From assembly GCA_910588295.1 (NCBI GenBank), contig CAJUQO010000008.1, positions 19,773 through 83,772 of the forward strand: 64,000 nucleotides of DNA. Direction: 5' to 3'. The position numbers and the translations under genes were made by a program. Under the pieces are notes generated by a model. It was not told where the DNA came from. It saw only the letters and a program-made list of their open reading frames with translations, and searched no databases. Below are positions 32,964-41,286 of this stretch, piece by piece. Origin of the DNA: an uncultured Lachnospiraceae bacterium (GTDB lineage: Bacteria > Bacillota > Clostridia > Lachnospirales > Lachnospiraceae). The first letter of the stretch is position 1; each line of letters begins with the position of its first letter.

Positions 32964-34049
32964 ATGAAGAAAAACATTCTATGGAAACAAATCACTCCCT
33001 CCATCCGCAGAGCGGCCCTGTCTGCCTTTCTGGCCATGGGTCTTGTGCTCACCGGCTGCGGCCAGACATCTGATACGGATACGGAGGAGGATGTCGGCCA
33101 TACCTCATATGCCATGGATAAGGGCATAGCTACTTACGCCAACGAGACCGCCGAAGCCGCGGTGGAAGGCGGGGCCGATGAAGAAGTTCCCGGAGGCTAC
33201 ATGGCTATGGGCGATGAAGCCAAGTCCGGCGGGGCGGCAGCCAGCCCGGAAGATATCTCTGCCGATATTAAAGAGGGCGACGCAGCGGCCCAGGCTGCCC
33301 GGAAACTGATCCGCAATATGAGCCTGAGTCTGGAAACTACTGCCTTTGACGATTTTATTGCCAACGTGGAATCCCAGGTGGACAGCATGGGCGGCTATAT
33401 CGAAGACTCCAGTATAAGCGGCGGCTCCGGCCAGCAATCTCTGCGCTATGGCTATATGACTGTACGCATACCCGCAGACCAGCTGGATGCTTTTGCCGAT
33501 ACCATTTCCGGTTCGGCCACCGTATTGAACCGCAGCACCTCCGTCTCCGATGTGACTTTGCAGTATTCGGATCTGGAAAGCCATATAGAGGCCCTGAAAA
33601 TTGAACAACAGACTTTAATGGATATGCTGTCCAAAGCTAAAGAGATCGAAACTGTATTGGCTATCCAGAACCAGCTTACCAGTGTACGTTACGAACTGGA
33701 GTCTTACGGCTCGCAGCTAAAACTAATGGAAAACCAGGTTTCTTACAGCACGGTAAACATTGACATCAACGAAGTAGAAATCCCCACCCCCATTGAGTCG
33801 GATACCTTCGGCAGCAGAGTCAGCCGCACCTTCCGAAACAGCATGTCCGGCTTCGCCCACGGACTGGAAAATTTCCTTGTATGGTTCCTGGGAAATATCG
33901 TTTTCATTGCCGCGTTCTTTGTGATCGTGATCCTGGTTTTCCTGGGGCTGCGCAAAATATTCCGCCGCCGGAAGGAAAAAAAGGGCACGGCTGCATTGGG
34001 GAAAACGGCAAAAGACGCCGGCACAACTACATTTTCTGATGAACCGTAA
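32964..34049 (+). CDS. DUF4349 lipoprotein
   Basis: A 361-residue lipoprotein with a signal peptide ending in the lipobox LTGC (cysteine near residue 32). A low-complexity linker follows, then a DUF4349 domain (about residues 112-280): RNMSLSLETTAFDDFI, GYMTVRIPADQLDAF and LNRSTSVSDVTLQYSDLE, with a coiled coil in ALKIEQQTLMDMLSKAKEIE. Near the C-terminus is a membrane helix (IVFIAAFFVIVILVFLGL) and a basic tail. It probably is a cell-envelope sensor or scaffold controlled by the sigma factor upstream. AAGGAG lies before the ATG. The module ends at the terminator at 34133-34184. Confidence 0.82.
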   Translation: MKKNILWKQITPSIRRAALSAFLAMGLVLTGCGQTSDTDTEEDVGHTSYAMDKGIATYANETAEAAVEGGADEEVPGGYMAMGDEAKSGGAAASPEDISADIKEGDAAAQAARKLIRNMSLSLETTAFDDFIANVESQVDSMGGYIEDSSISGGSGQQSLRYGYMTVRIPADQLDAFADTISGSATVLNRSTSVSDVTLQYSDLESHIEALKIEQQTLMDMLSKAKEIETVLAIQNQLTSVRYELESYGSQLKLMENQVSYSTVNIDINEVEIPTPIESDTFGSRVSRTFRNSMSGFAHGLENFLVWFLGNIVFIAAFFVIVILVFLGLRKIFRRRKEKKGTAALGKTAKDAGTTTFSDEP

Positions 34050-34132
34050 AACAACAAAAATGATATGTATTCAGATGACTTTTTACGTTAATGTCTTGAA
34101 ATAGAATTTGTCCGCAAGGAAAAACAAAAAAT

Positions 34133-34184
34133 AAAGGAGCTGCTGCAAATCGGCGTTTTGTCAATTTACAGTAGCTCCTTTTTT
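34133..34184. terminator. Bidirectional intrinsic terminator
   Basis: AAAGGAGCTGCTG and CAGTAGCTCCTTT form a 13-bp stem (one G-U pair). T-runs follow on both strands: CTTTTTT on plus and TTTATTTTTT on minus. It ends the sigma-factor module on plus and the spore-protein gene on minus. Confidence 0.85.
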
Positions 34185-34281
34185 GCGGCTTAGAAAGCCT
34201 GGTATTTTCCTATCGTGTCCTGCGCTGGCAGGTATTCACTTTCGGAATCTACCGGATCAGATTACCGTCGGCAATCTCTCC

Positions 34282-34500
34282 TTACAGCTGGCTGCCGGAA
34301 CCCTGGGACATCTGCCTCTCCTGGGCCTCGATCATCTTCTTCACCATATAACCGCCGACAGAACCGTTCTGCTTAGAGGTCAGGTTTCCGTTATATCCGT
34401 CGGAAAGCGGAACTCCCAGCTCGTTTGCTACCTCAAATTTGAAACGGTCCATCGCGCCCTTTGCTTCGGGTACATTTGTACTTGAAGATCTGTTTGCCAT
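34282..34500 (-). CDS. Small acid-soluble spore protein, alpha/beta type
   Basis: A 72-residue DNA-binding spore protein. The family signature is visible in KFEVANELGVPL and NGSVGGYMVKKMIEAQE, the two conserved helices that wrap spore DNA and protect it from UV and heat. The region around FEVANELG holds the expected protease (Gpr) cleavage site. The start is ATG 34500 with AAGGAGG eight bases upstream. A sigma-G-like promoter lies at 34589-34617, fitting forespore expression. The gene shows the organism is a spore former. Confidence 0.93.
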   Translation of the reverse strand: MANRSSSTNVPEAKGAMDRFKFEVANELGVPLSDGYNGNLTSKQNGSVGGYMVKKMIEAQERQMSQGSGSQL

Positions 34501-34588
34501 AATGAATTGCCTCCTTAATTTGAATGGTTCGGTAACTATCGGAGACACCTCTGTTTCTCCGAAGCTGCCGGTTGATTTGTTACGGTGA

Positions 34589-34617
34589 TAGTATGTGCAG
34601 ACTTTCGGAGAATACGC
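34589..34617 (-). promoter_or_regulatory. Sigma-G/F-like promoter of the spore-protein gene
   Basis: On the minus strand CATACTA (34595-34589), the sigma-G/F -10 motif, is preceded after 15 bases by GCGTATT (34617-34611), which contains the GTATT core of the forespore -35 element. It lies about 90 bases before the ATG. Confidence 0.65.
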
Positions 34618-34664
34618 TGGTAAGTTTTGCGAATATTGTCAAAAAATTACCTGATAAAAAATCT

Positions 34665-36719
34665 TTATAAGATTACATCTTTTAACTTGCGCTCCCTGTA
34701 TTCGGCCACCCGCGCGGCCAGGAGGCTGTGTTCTTCCCGCTCAAGCTCCGGATCCACAACCAGCAGCCGCTTCACTTCCTGGGCGGCCTGGCGCAGCAGA
34801 TCGGAATCCCGGTAAATATCCCCGATGGCAAACTCCATCAGACCGCTCTGGCGGATGCCGAAGAAATCTCCCGGCCCTCTGATCCGCAGATCTTCATCGG
34901 CAATGGCAAAGCCGTCATTCGTTTTATTCAGGATATCCAGGCGTTTGGCGTTGGCGTCATTGTCTGAAGTGCGGATAAAGATACAGTAGGACTGAGCCTC
35001 TCCCCGCCCTACCCGGCCCCGAAGCTGATGAAGCTGGGCCAGGCCGAAGCGCTCCGCGTTCTCCACCATCATCACGGTGGCGTTTGGCACGTTCACGCCC
35101 ACCTCGACCACTGTGGTGGACACCAGTATATGGATATCCCCTTTGGAGAACTCCTCCATGATCTGATCCTTGGCCGCCGGTTTCATCCTGCCGTGCAGCA
35201 GCCCTATGGTGTATTCCGGAAATTCTTTTTTCAGCTTTCCGGCGTAATCCGTCACATTTTCCGCCTCGATCTCCTCGCTGGCCTCCACCATAGGACAGAT
35301 CACGTAGATCTGATGGCCGGCCGTAAGCTCCCGCCGGATAAAACGGTAGGCGGTAGGGCGATAAGAAGTATCCACCACGCAGTTTTTGATCGGCAGACGC
35401 CTGGCGGGTTTCTCATCCAGCACCGATATATCCAGGTCGCCGTAGAGGATCATGGCCAGCGTCCGGGGGATCGGCGTAGCGCTCATGACCGCGATATTCG
35501 GCTTCCCTCCCTTGGACGAAAAAGTCTCCCGCTGTTTTACGCCAAAACGGTGCTGCTCATCGGTAATCACCAGAGACAGATTATCGTACTCCACGGCGTC
35601 CTGGATCAGCGCGTGGGTGCCGATGATACATTTCGCATAGCCGATGGCGATCTTCTCATAAATATTCCGTTTTTCCTTTGCCGTGCAGGAGCCCGTCAGC
35701 AGCACCGGGCGGTACTCCTCCAGCCCGTTTTCTTCCAAAAGAGCCACCAGATCCTCATAGTGCTGATGGGCCAGCACCTCCGTGGGGGCCATCAGCGCGC
35801 TCTGATAGCCGTTCTCCGCCGCCATGATCATGGCAAGAAAGGCCAGGATTGTCTTGCCGCTGCCCACATCCCCCTGGATCAGACGGTTCATCAGACGGCT
35901 CCCCGCCAGATCCTCCTCCATCTGCGTCCACACCCGCATCTGCGCGTCGGTGAGCCTGTAGGGGAGGGAATCCATCACCTCCTCCGTCTTCCAGCCGGCC
36001 CTCATCGGATAGTTGTTTTCCGTATCCGTCTGGCGTTCCTTCATCATCTGCATACACAGAATGAAAAGAAAAAACTCCCCGAAAGAAAGACGCCGCCGGG
36101 CCTCCAGGAATTCCCGCTGCGCGGCCGGGAAATGGATCTGCCAAAGAGCCTGTCCCAGCGGAATCAGCCCCAGACGCTCCGCGAGGGTCTCCGGGAGCCA
36201 CTCTTTTACCTGCACGCTCTCCAGGGCCTGGCGGACTGTCTTCGTCACCAGTTTGTTACCAAGCCCCGCCGTCAACCCGTAAAGGGGCTGCATGGAGTCG
36301 CAGACTCCGTCATAAGCCCCCACCGTAAAGATTTCCGGCTGTTCCATGACCCGCCGGTTCATTTTCTCCGCCACACGCCCCCGAAATACATACACCGAGC
36401 CGCGCTTTAATGTATTCCGCAGAAAAGGCATATTAAACCAGGTCAGAGCCAGCCGCCCCGTGGCATCCTGCACCGTCGTCGTGATGACCGTGAGCTTCCC
36501 CGTATTCTTTATATCCACAGGAAAAGTGACCGCCGCCAGCACCGCGCCCTTCTCCCCCGACTTCAGCTCACCGACAGATACAGGCTTACTGTAAAGATCG
36601 TACTCCCGGGGGTAATACCGGATCAGATCCCCTACCGTCAAAAGTCCCAGCTTCGCAAACAGCTTCTCCGATTTCTCCCCGATCCCCTTCAGCACCCGGA
36701 TTGAATCCTGTTCCCTCAT
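34665..36719 (-). CDS. recG: ATP-dependent DNA helicase RecG
   Basis: A 684-residue superfamily 2 helicase that remodels stalled replication forks and branch-migrates recombination intermediates. Residues 1-170 are the wedge (OB-fold) domain. Helicase motifs seen are RLIQGDVGSGKTILAFLAM (Walker A), LVITDEQHRFGV (Walker B, DEQH), MSATPIPRTLAMI, and RLGQLH-like AQLHQLRGRVGRG. The C-terminus has the TRG region around ADEDLRIRGPGDFFG. It has its own promoter, and an intrinsic terminator hairpin sits inside its leader. Confidence 0.96.
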   Translation of the reverse strand: MREQDSIRVLKGIGEKSEKLFAKLGLLTVGDLIRYYPREYDLYSKPVSVGELKSGEKGAVLAAVTFPVDIKNTGKLTVITTTVQDATGRLALTWFNMPFLRNTLKRGSVYVFRGRVAEKMNRRVMEQPEIFTVGAYDGVCDSMQPLYGLTAGLGNKLVTKTVRQALESVQVKEWLPETLAERLGLIPLGQALWQIHFPAAQREFLEARRRLSFGEFFLFILCMQMMKERQTDTENNYPMRAGWKTEEVMDSLPYRLTDAQMRVWTQMEEDLAGSRLMNRLIQGDVGSGKTILAFLAMIMAAENGYQSALMAPTEVLAHQHYEDLVALLEENGLEEYRPVLLTGSCTAKEKRNIYEKIAIGYAKCIIGTHALIQDAVEYDNLSLVITDEQHRFGVKQRETFSSKGGKPNIAVMSATPIPRTLAMILYGDLDISVLDEKPARRLPIKNCVVDTSYRPTAYRFIRRELTAGHQIYVICPMVEASEEIEAENVTDYAGKLKKEFPEYTIGLLHGRMKPAAKDQIMEEFSKGDIHILVSTTVVEVGVNVPNATVMMVENAERFGLAQLHQLRGRVGRGEAQSYCIFIRTSDNDANAKRLDILNKTNDGFAIADEDLRIRGPGDFFGIRQSGLMEFAIGDIYRDSDLLRQAAQEVKRLLVVDPELEREEHSLLAARVAEYRERKLKDVIL

Positions 36720-36747
36720 CGTCTCCCCTTCCCGTAATCCTGCTTAC

Positions 36748-36786
36748 AAAAACGCCTGTGCAGCGATATATTCCTCTGCACAGGCG
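36748..36786 (-). terminator. Intrinsic terminator lying in the recG leader
   Basis: On the minus strand CGCCTGTGCAG and CTGCACAGGCG form an 11-bp perfect stem with a 12-base loop, followed by TTTTTG. It ends the asp23-fakA transcript, but it also lies between the recG promoter and the recG start codon (roughly +24 to +62). Confidence 0.8.
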
Positions 36787-36815
36787 GCTCAAAACAGTCT
36801 GAAATGTTTTGGCAT

Positions 36816-36843
36816 ACTATACGCGTTCTTACGGACTTTGCAA
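36816..36843 (-). promoter_or_regulatory. Promoter of recG
   Basis: TTGCAA (36843-36838) and TATAGT (36821-36816) on the minus strand are 16 bases apart. Transcription would begin near 36809, upstream of the terminator hairpin. Confidence 0.6.
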
Positions 36844-36904
36844 CCAGTGCAAAGTCCTGGGCTGAACTGTTACAATGTTTTTCCCTTTCCGGTAATCCGG
36901 CGCA

Positions 36905-38581
36905 TCACTCCACCGAGATCAGGCAGTAATAGATCGGCTGCCCTCCCGCATTCACTTCTATATCACAATCCCCGTACAGCTCTTCCAGCTCCTCCGCCAG
37001 CTTCTCCGCCTCTTCCTCGGAATAGTCCTTGCCGTAATAAATGCTGATAAGCTCGCTGTCCTCATCCACCATCTCCTTCACGGCTTCTAGGGACACGCTG
37101 TGCACATCCTGGCCCACAGCCAGGATACCGGAATCACCCACGGCCATGATATCATGCTCGTGGATCTCTTTATTATCAATATGGGTATCGCGGACCGCGT
37201 ACGTGATTTGAGCCGTCTTGACCTCGGCAATGGACTCCGTCATGGAAGCCTCATTGTCCGCCGCCGATTTCTCCGGAACAAAATTGATCACCGCCGTAAT
37301 CCCCTGGGGGATTGTCTTTGTGGGAATCACAATGATTTCCTTATCCTCCACAAGATCCCTGGCCTGGTTGGCCGCCAGGATAATGTTCTTATTGTTCGGC
37401 AGGATAAATATGGTATCCGCATGTACCTGTTCGATGGCGTTGAGCATGTCTTCCGTGCTGGGGTTCATGGTCTGGCCGCCCTCGATCAGATAGTCCACGC
37501 CAAGCTCGCGGAAAATGTCGGCAATACCGTCGCCCACCGATACGGAAATAAACCCGAAAGGCTTTTTCTCCTTCGGCGTTTCCTCCGCGGCCTGTTGGGC
37601 TGCCAGCTTCTCCGCCTCCTTGAACAGCTTCTCCTGATGCTCCTCCCGCATATTGTCGATCTTAATGCGGGACAGGGAGCCGTAGGTCAAAGCCCGCTGC
37701 AGGGCAAGGCCCGGATCATTAGTATGCACATGGATCTTGACGAGATCGTCATCCGCCACGCAGACGATCGAATCTCCGATGGAGCTCAGGAAACCTTTAA
37801 ACTCTGTCTCATGGGCGTCCGAGAACTTCTTTTCCAGCATAATAATAAATTCGGTGCAGTAGCCGAACTTTATATCCGCCTCCGCCGTCTGGGGAACCGC
37901 TGCGGATCTGTCCGCGGAAGGACGGGCCGGCTCGATATCCATATCCAGCTCCTTGCCCATATACGCATTGTAGGCGCCCTCCATCACAGTCATCAGGCCC
38001 TGCCCGCCGGAATCCACCACTCCCGCTTCCTTCAATACCGGCAGCATCTCCGGCGTTTTCTCCAGAGTGATCTGTCCTTCCTCGAGCACCTGACGCAGAA
38101 AATCCTTTATGCCGGTTTCCTCAGTCTCGTCCAGGATCACCAGCTCCCGGGCCTTTTCAGCCATGCTTTTTGCCACGGTCAGGATCGTGCCCTCCTTGGG
38201 CTTCATGACGGCCTTATAGGCGGTCTCTACCGCTTTCTCAAACGCGTTGGCCAAAACGATCGGATCAAGCTCTTTTTTCCCCTGTATAGCTTTTGTGAAA
38301 CCGCGCAGCAGCTGGGAAAGGATAACGCCCGAGTTACCCCTGGCCCCCCGCAGGGAACCGGATGAGATAGCCTTTGCCAGAGTATCCATCGTAACCGGCG
38401 ACAGGCCGCTCACTTCCCTTGCCGCGGACATGATGGTCATGGTCATATTGGTGCCTGTATCGCCGTCGGGAACCGGAAATACATTTAATTCATTGATCCA
38501 TTCTTTTTTTAATTCCAGATTCTTCGCACCGGACAGAAACATTTTTGCCAGAATCTGTGCATCTATCGTACCTGTAGACAC
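36905..38581 (-). CDS. fakA: Fatty acid kinase FakA-like (DAK2 domain, YloV family)
   Basis: A 558-residue protein. The N-terminal DAK2 (dihydroxyacetone kinase-like) domain holds NVFPVPDGDTGTNM, RGARGNSGVILSQLLRG and VVDSGGQGLMTVMEG, the ATP- and Mg-binding motifs of FakA. The middle and C-terminal EDD-type domain (about 230-558) belongs to the DegV-like fatty-acid-binding partner region (FGYCTEFIIMLEK). In Firmicutes FakA phosphorylates fatty acids delivered by FakB proteins, for lipid synthesis. The start is GTG 38581 with AAGGAGG eight bases upstream; it follows asp23 after 23 bases. Confidence 0.93.
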   Translation of the reverse strand: MSTGTIDAQILAKMFLSGAKNLELKKEWINELNVFPVPDGDTGTNMTMTIMSAAREVSGLSPVTMDTLAKAISSGSLRGARGNSGVILSQLLRGFTKAIQGKKELDPIVLANAFEKAVETAYKAVMKPKEGTILTVAKSMAEKARELVILDETEETGIKDFLRQVLEEGQITLEKTPEMLPVLKEAGVVDSGGQGLMTVMEGAYNAYMGKELDMDIEPARPSADRSAAVPQTAEADIKFGYCTEFIIMLEKKFSDAHETEFKGFLSSIGDSIVCVADDDLVKIHVHTNDPGLALQRALTYGSLSRIKIDNMREEHQEKLFKEAEKLAAQQAAEETPKEKKPFGFISVSVGDGIADIFRELGVDYLIEGGQTMNPSTEDMLNAIEQVHADTIFILPNNKNIILAANQARDLVEDKEIIVIPTKTIPQGITAVINFVPEKSAADNEASMTESIAEVKTAQITYAVRDTHIDNKEIHEHDIMAVGDSGILAVGQDVHSVSLEAVKEMVDEDSELISIYYGKDYSEEEAEKLAEELEELYGDCDIEVNAGGQPIYYCLISVE

Positions 38582-38604
38582 GCTAAAGTCCTCCTTAACC
38601 CTAA

Positions 38605-38961
38605 TCAATCTATAACACGTATGCCCTCGACAAGAATGTCAATATGCTCCACTTCCAAGCCGGTAAAGCCTTCCACCTTATGCTTTACGCTCTCGATCAG
38701 ATTGTTTGCCACAGCGGAAATACTCACGCCGTAGGCCACGATCACATGAAACCCAAGGGAAATCCGATTGTCCCTCAGGGTTACATTGATGCCCCGTTTC
38801 AGGCTCTCCTTTTTCAGCAGCTTCACAAGCCCGTCCTTCATGCTGATCGCGGCCATGCCGACAATGCCGAAATTCTCTACGGCCACGCTGCCCGCATAGG
38901 TTGCAATCACATCTGTATTTATCGTAATCTGACCTAACTCCGTTTGAATACGACCTTTCAT
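38605..38961 (-). CDS. Asp23/Gls24-family envelope stress protein (YloU-like)
   Basis: A 118-residue protein of the Asp23/Gls24 family, with the conserved pattern IATYAGSVAVENFGIVGMA, VIVAYGVSISAVANNLIESVK and VEHIDILVEGIRV. Members sit near the membrane and are linked to cell-wall stress or lipid metabolism. The gene precedes fakA and faces rpmB, as in many Firmicutes. The start is ATG 38961 with GGAGG upstream; the upstream open frame with a hydrophobic stretch lacks a ribosome-binding site. A TATAAT (39059-39054) lies further upstream with a weak -35. Confidence 0.9.
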   Translation of the reverse strand: MKGRIQTELGQITINTDVIATYAGSVAVENFGIVGMAAISMKDGLVKLLKKESLKRGINVTLRDNRISLGFHVIVAYGVSISAVANNLIESVKHKVEGFTGLEVEHIDILVEGIRVID

Positions 38962-39053
38962 ACCCTTACCTCCATCAGAATAATACATGCCTGACATAAA
39001 TAACAGGATCGCGGCGCCTCCGCTGATCCATAAATACACAGCAGTTTTTTTGT

Positions 39054-39059
39054 ATTATA
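39054..39059 (-). promoter_or_regulatory. -10 box of the asp23-fakA promoter
   Basis: TATAAT on the minus strand about 90 bases before the asp23 start. The -35 region is an A/T-rich TTTCTTT stretch with poor similarity to TTGACA, so the promoter is moderate. Confidence 0.45.
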
Positions 39060-39113
39060 CCCTCTTTTCATAAAAAAAGAAATATTTAATTGTGAAAAAA
39101 AGGGAAATTTCTC

Positions 39114-39142
39114 TTGCAAATTCTGATTCATTCTGCTAGAAT
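39114..39142 (+). promoter_or_regulatory. Promoter of rpmB
   Basis: TTGCAA (39114-39119) and TAGAAT (39137-39142) on plus, spacer 17 bases, about 50 bases before the rpmB ATG. Confidence 0.7.
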
Positions 39143-39195
39143 AATCAGTGTTGCAGGTCTGTTAGCAGACAATTTATGTCGAGGAGGTGCTGATC

Positions 39196-39381
39196 ATGGC
39201 AAAATGTGCAATGTGTGGAAAAGGCGCTCATTTCGGTTGTAATGTGAGCCATTCTCATAGAAGAACCAATAAAATGTGGAAAGCCAACATTAAAAAGGTG
39301 AAAATAAACGACCACGGAACAACGAAGAGAATTCATATTTGTACTTCCTGCTTGCGTTCCGGATTAGTGGAAAGAGCATAA
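39196..39381 (+). CDS. rpmB: 50S ribosomal protein L28
   Basis: A 61-residue L28 protein. CAMCGKGAHFG at the start and ICTSCLRSGLVERA at the end give two CxxC pairs, the zinc-binding version of L28. RTNKMWKANIKKVKI is the conserved basic core. A GAGGAGG ribosome-binding site lies nine bases before the ATG. It is divergent from asp23-fakA and has its own promoter and terminator. Confidence 0.96.
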   Translation: MAKCAMCGKGAHFGCNVSHSHRRTNKMWKANIKKVKINDHGTTKRIHICTSCLRSGLVERA

Positions 39382-39405
39382 TGAGAATTCAGAGACAAGA
39401 AATAT

Positions 39406-39429
39406 AGCGGCATGATGATGCCGCTTTTT
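39406..39429 (+). terminator. Terminator of rpmB
   Basis: AGCGGCAT and ATGCCGCT are an 8-bp stem with a 4-base loop, followed by TTTTTC, 25 bases after the rpmB stop. Confidence 0.85.
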
Positions 39430-39464
39430 CTTTGCCCAAAAATCTCCCATGAACACGGAGATAT

Positions 39465-39893
39465 CTACTGCATTTTGATCAATTCCTGAAATACTTTCTC
39501 ACCAAACACCGCCAGCGCGTGATCTTCCTCTCCGGTGCCGCCGCTGATCCCCAGGCCGCCCACGATCCGGTCTCCGTCCTTTAATGGAATGCCGCCGCCG
39601 AATATCACGATCTTCCCGCCGTCCAGCTTATCTACACCATAAAAGGTCTGGCCCGGCTGGGCTATTTTGGAAAGCTCCATGGTGGACATTTTCACCGCCA
39701 CGGACGTGTAAGCCTTTTTGGTGGCCACATCGTAGCTGACAAGAAAGGCGTCGTCCATCACATGAACCGCCACCGGATTGCCATAAGCGTTGCACACGGC
39801 GATCACCGCATGCAGCCCTGTCTCCGCCGCCCGGCGTTCTACGCATTCAATCAACTGTTTCGCGAGCTGTAGCTTCATCACTCTCTCACCCAT
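39465..39893 (-). CDS. GlcG/HbpS-family heme-binding-like protein
   Basis: A 142-residue protein of the GlcG/HbpS (DUF336) family. Visible features are VCNAYGNPVAVHVMDDAFL, ATKKAYTSVAVKM, GQTFYGVDKLDGGKIVIFGGGIPL and IVGGLGISGGTGEEDHALA. HbpS binds heme and senses redox stress in Streptomyces; many relatives stand next to diol-dehydratase or transport genes with unknown function. The gene stands alone and has a consensus promoter (39985-40013). The start is uncertain: 39893 or the ATG five codons later (39878), both with weak ribosome-binding sites. Confidence 0.85.
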   Translation of the reverse strand: MGERVMKLQLAKQLIECVERRAAETGLHAVIAVCNAYGNPVAVHVMDDAFLVSYDVATKKAYTSVAVKMSTMELSKIAQPGQTFYGVDKLDGGKIVIFGGGIPLKDGDRIVGGLGISGGTGEEDHALAVFGEKVFQELIKMQ

Positions 39894-39984
39894 ATCATTA
39901 TATGCGGCCTTACTCCATTATCAGCTAAACCAAAGCCGCACTCCTCCTTTGCTTTTTTGCGGCCATTGCCGCTCACATAGTTAA

Positions 39985-40013
39985 ATTATACCTTTCCACG
40001 CCCTGAGTGTCAA
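39985..40013 (-). promoter_or_regulatory. Consensus sigma-A promoter of the GlcG-like gene
   Basis: TTGACA (40013-40008) and TATAAT (39990-39985) on minus with a 17-base spacer; both perfect. The leader is about 85 nt. Confidence 0.8.
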
Positions 40014-40044
40014 TCCGCCATTTCTTTTTTGCACTCACAGCGCT

Positions 40045-41274
40045 TCAAACGGACGGCCCCGGTTTCCGCAGGAAGAAGACCTGCAGAACCCGGCCCATGA
40101 TCCAGGGCAGAGTGACAGCCTCCATATCTTTTGTACAGACCAGGGGATACTCGGCACAGACCTCCCCGTACAATGTATACGTGACACGCCCCACCTCTTC
40201 CCCCGCCTGCACGGGGGCGGTCAGCAGCTCCGGCATATCCGTCTGTACCTCCACATGCTCATCCTCCCGGAGCAGAAGAGAAAGCTCCTCCGCACCGCCC
40301 CGGGATTCCGCGATATCCGTCTCCATCACGGCGCCGCTCTCCCCCCAGGGATACACCGCCCCCTCCACCGGGATGGAAGCAGACACCGGCTCTTCCAGGA
40401 CATTCCGATAGCTGTAGGCCTCCCTGGCGTAAGACAGGATCTGCCTTGTATCCTTCCATTTATATCCCTTATTGTTCGGCCAGCCACAGGCCAGCAGGGA
40501 AACGATAAAAAGACGGCCCTCCGACTCCACAGCGCAGATATAGCAATATCCCGCCTTCGCCGTAAATCCGGTTTTGCCCGACACCACACCGTCCATCATA
40601 GTGAGCAGGGCATTGTGGTTGGTACAGCCATAGGACTGTGCCCCGTCCAGATCCGAAAAACTGTGGGACGGCGTCTGGGTGATCGCGATAAAACGCTCCG
40701 CCTCGGGCGACTCCCGGACACAGTAGCGCATGATTTTCGCCAAATCGGCGGCTGTCGTATGATGGGAGCCCCCGGCGTCCTCTTTGTCCAGGCCGTTGGG
40801 CGTGACAAAATGCGTGTCCTCACAGCCAATCTCCGCGGCTCTGTCATTCATCATTCCGGCAAAACCTTCCACACTTCCGCCGATATGTTCGGCGATCATC
40901 ACCGCCGCATCGTTGTGGGACTCCAGCATCAATGAAAAAAGCAGATCCTCCAAAAGAAATCTCTGTCCTTCCCGGACACCGAGATGTACCTTTGGCTGAC
41001 CCGCCGCAGTTTTTGAGGCTGTCACAATATCATCTTCCTTCCCCTTTTCCAGCGCCAGGATGCAGGTCATGATTTTGGTGGTACTGGCCATGGGAAGAGC
41101 CACACTTTCCTCCTTTCCCCACAGCACCCGGCCGGAATCTCCGTCCAGCAGGCAGGCGCTTTTTGCATAGAGCTCTCCGGGATCTGCCGAGCTGTCCGCC
41201 TGTACGCGGCAAGGCAGCGCAAGGAAGGTTATCATCTGTATGCAAATCAAAATATCGCATACAATTTTTTTCAT
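40045..41274 (-). CDS. D-alanyl-D-alanine carboxypeptidase (peptidase S11, DacF-like)
   Basis: A 409-residue exported penicillin-binding protein. A signal peptide (residues 1-26) is followed by the S11 domain with STTK (Ser64-Lys67, nucleophile and base), SHN in MLESHNDAAVMIAEH and SGKTGFTAKAGY. It trims the terminal D-Ala from peptidoglycan stem peptides. The C-terminal part (about 290-409) is the usual beta-rich PBP5-type domain with a final hydrophobic/basic tail. It lies 12 bases downstream of scpB and is probably read from the same transcript. Confidence 0.92.
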   Translation of the reverse strand: MKKIVCDILICIQMITFLALPCRVQADSSADPGELYAKSACLLDGDSGRVLWGKEESVALPMASTTKIMTCILALEKGKEDDIVTASKTAAGQPKVHLGVREGQRFLLEDLLFSLMLESHNDAAVMIAEHIGGSVEGFAGMMNDRAAEIGCEDTHFVTPNGLDKEDAGGSHHTTAADLAKIMRYCVRESPEAERFIAITQTPSHSFSDLDGAQSYGCTNHNALLTMMDGVVSGKTGFTAKAGYCYICAVESEGRLFIVSLLACGWPNNKGYKWKDTRQILSYAREAYSYRNVLEEPVSASIPVEGAVYPWGESGAVMETDIAESRGGAEELSLLLREDEHVEVQTDMPELLTAPVQAGEEVGRVTYTLYGEVCAEYPLVCTKDMEAVTLPWIMGRVLQVFFLRKPGPSV

Positions 41275-41286
41275 ATTCTCTCCTGT

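Noticed and set aside
35028..36410. A 460-codon open frame on the plus strand
   Set aside because: Antisense of recG; histidine- and arginine-rich composition typical of shadow frames.
39895..39985. Possible leader peptide in front of the GlcG-like gene
   Set aside because: A GTG after AAGGAGG is too close to the ribosome-binding site and would give only six codons.
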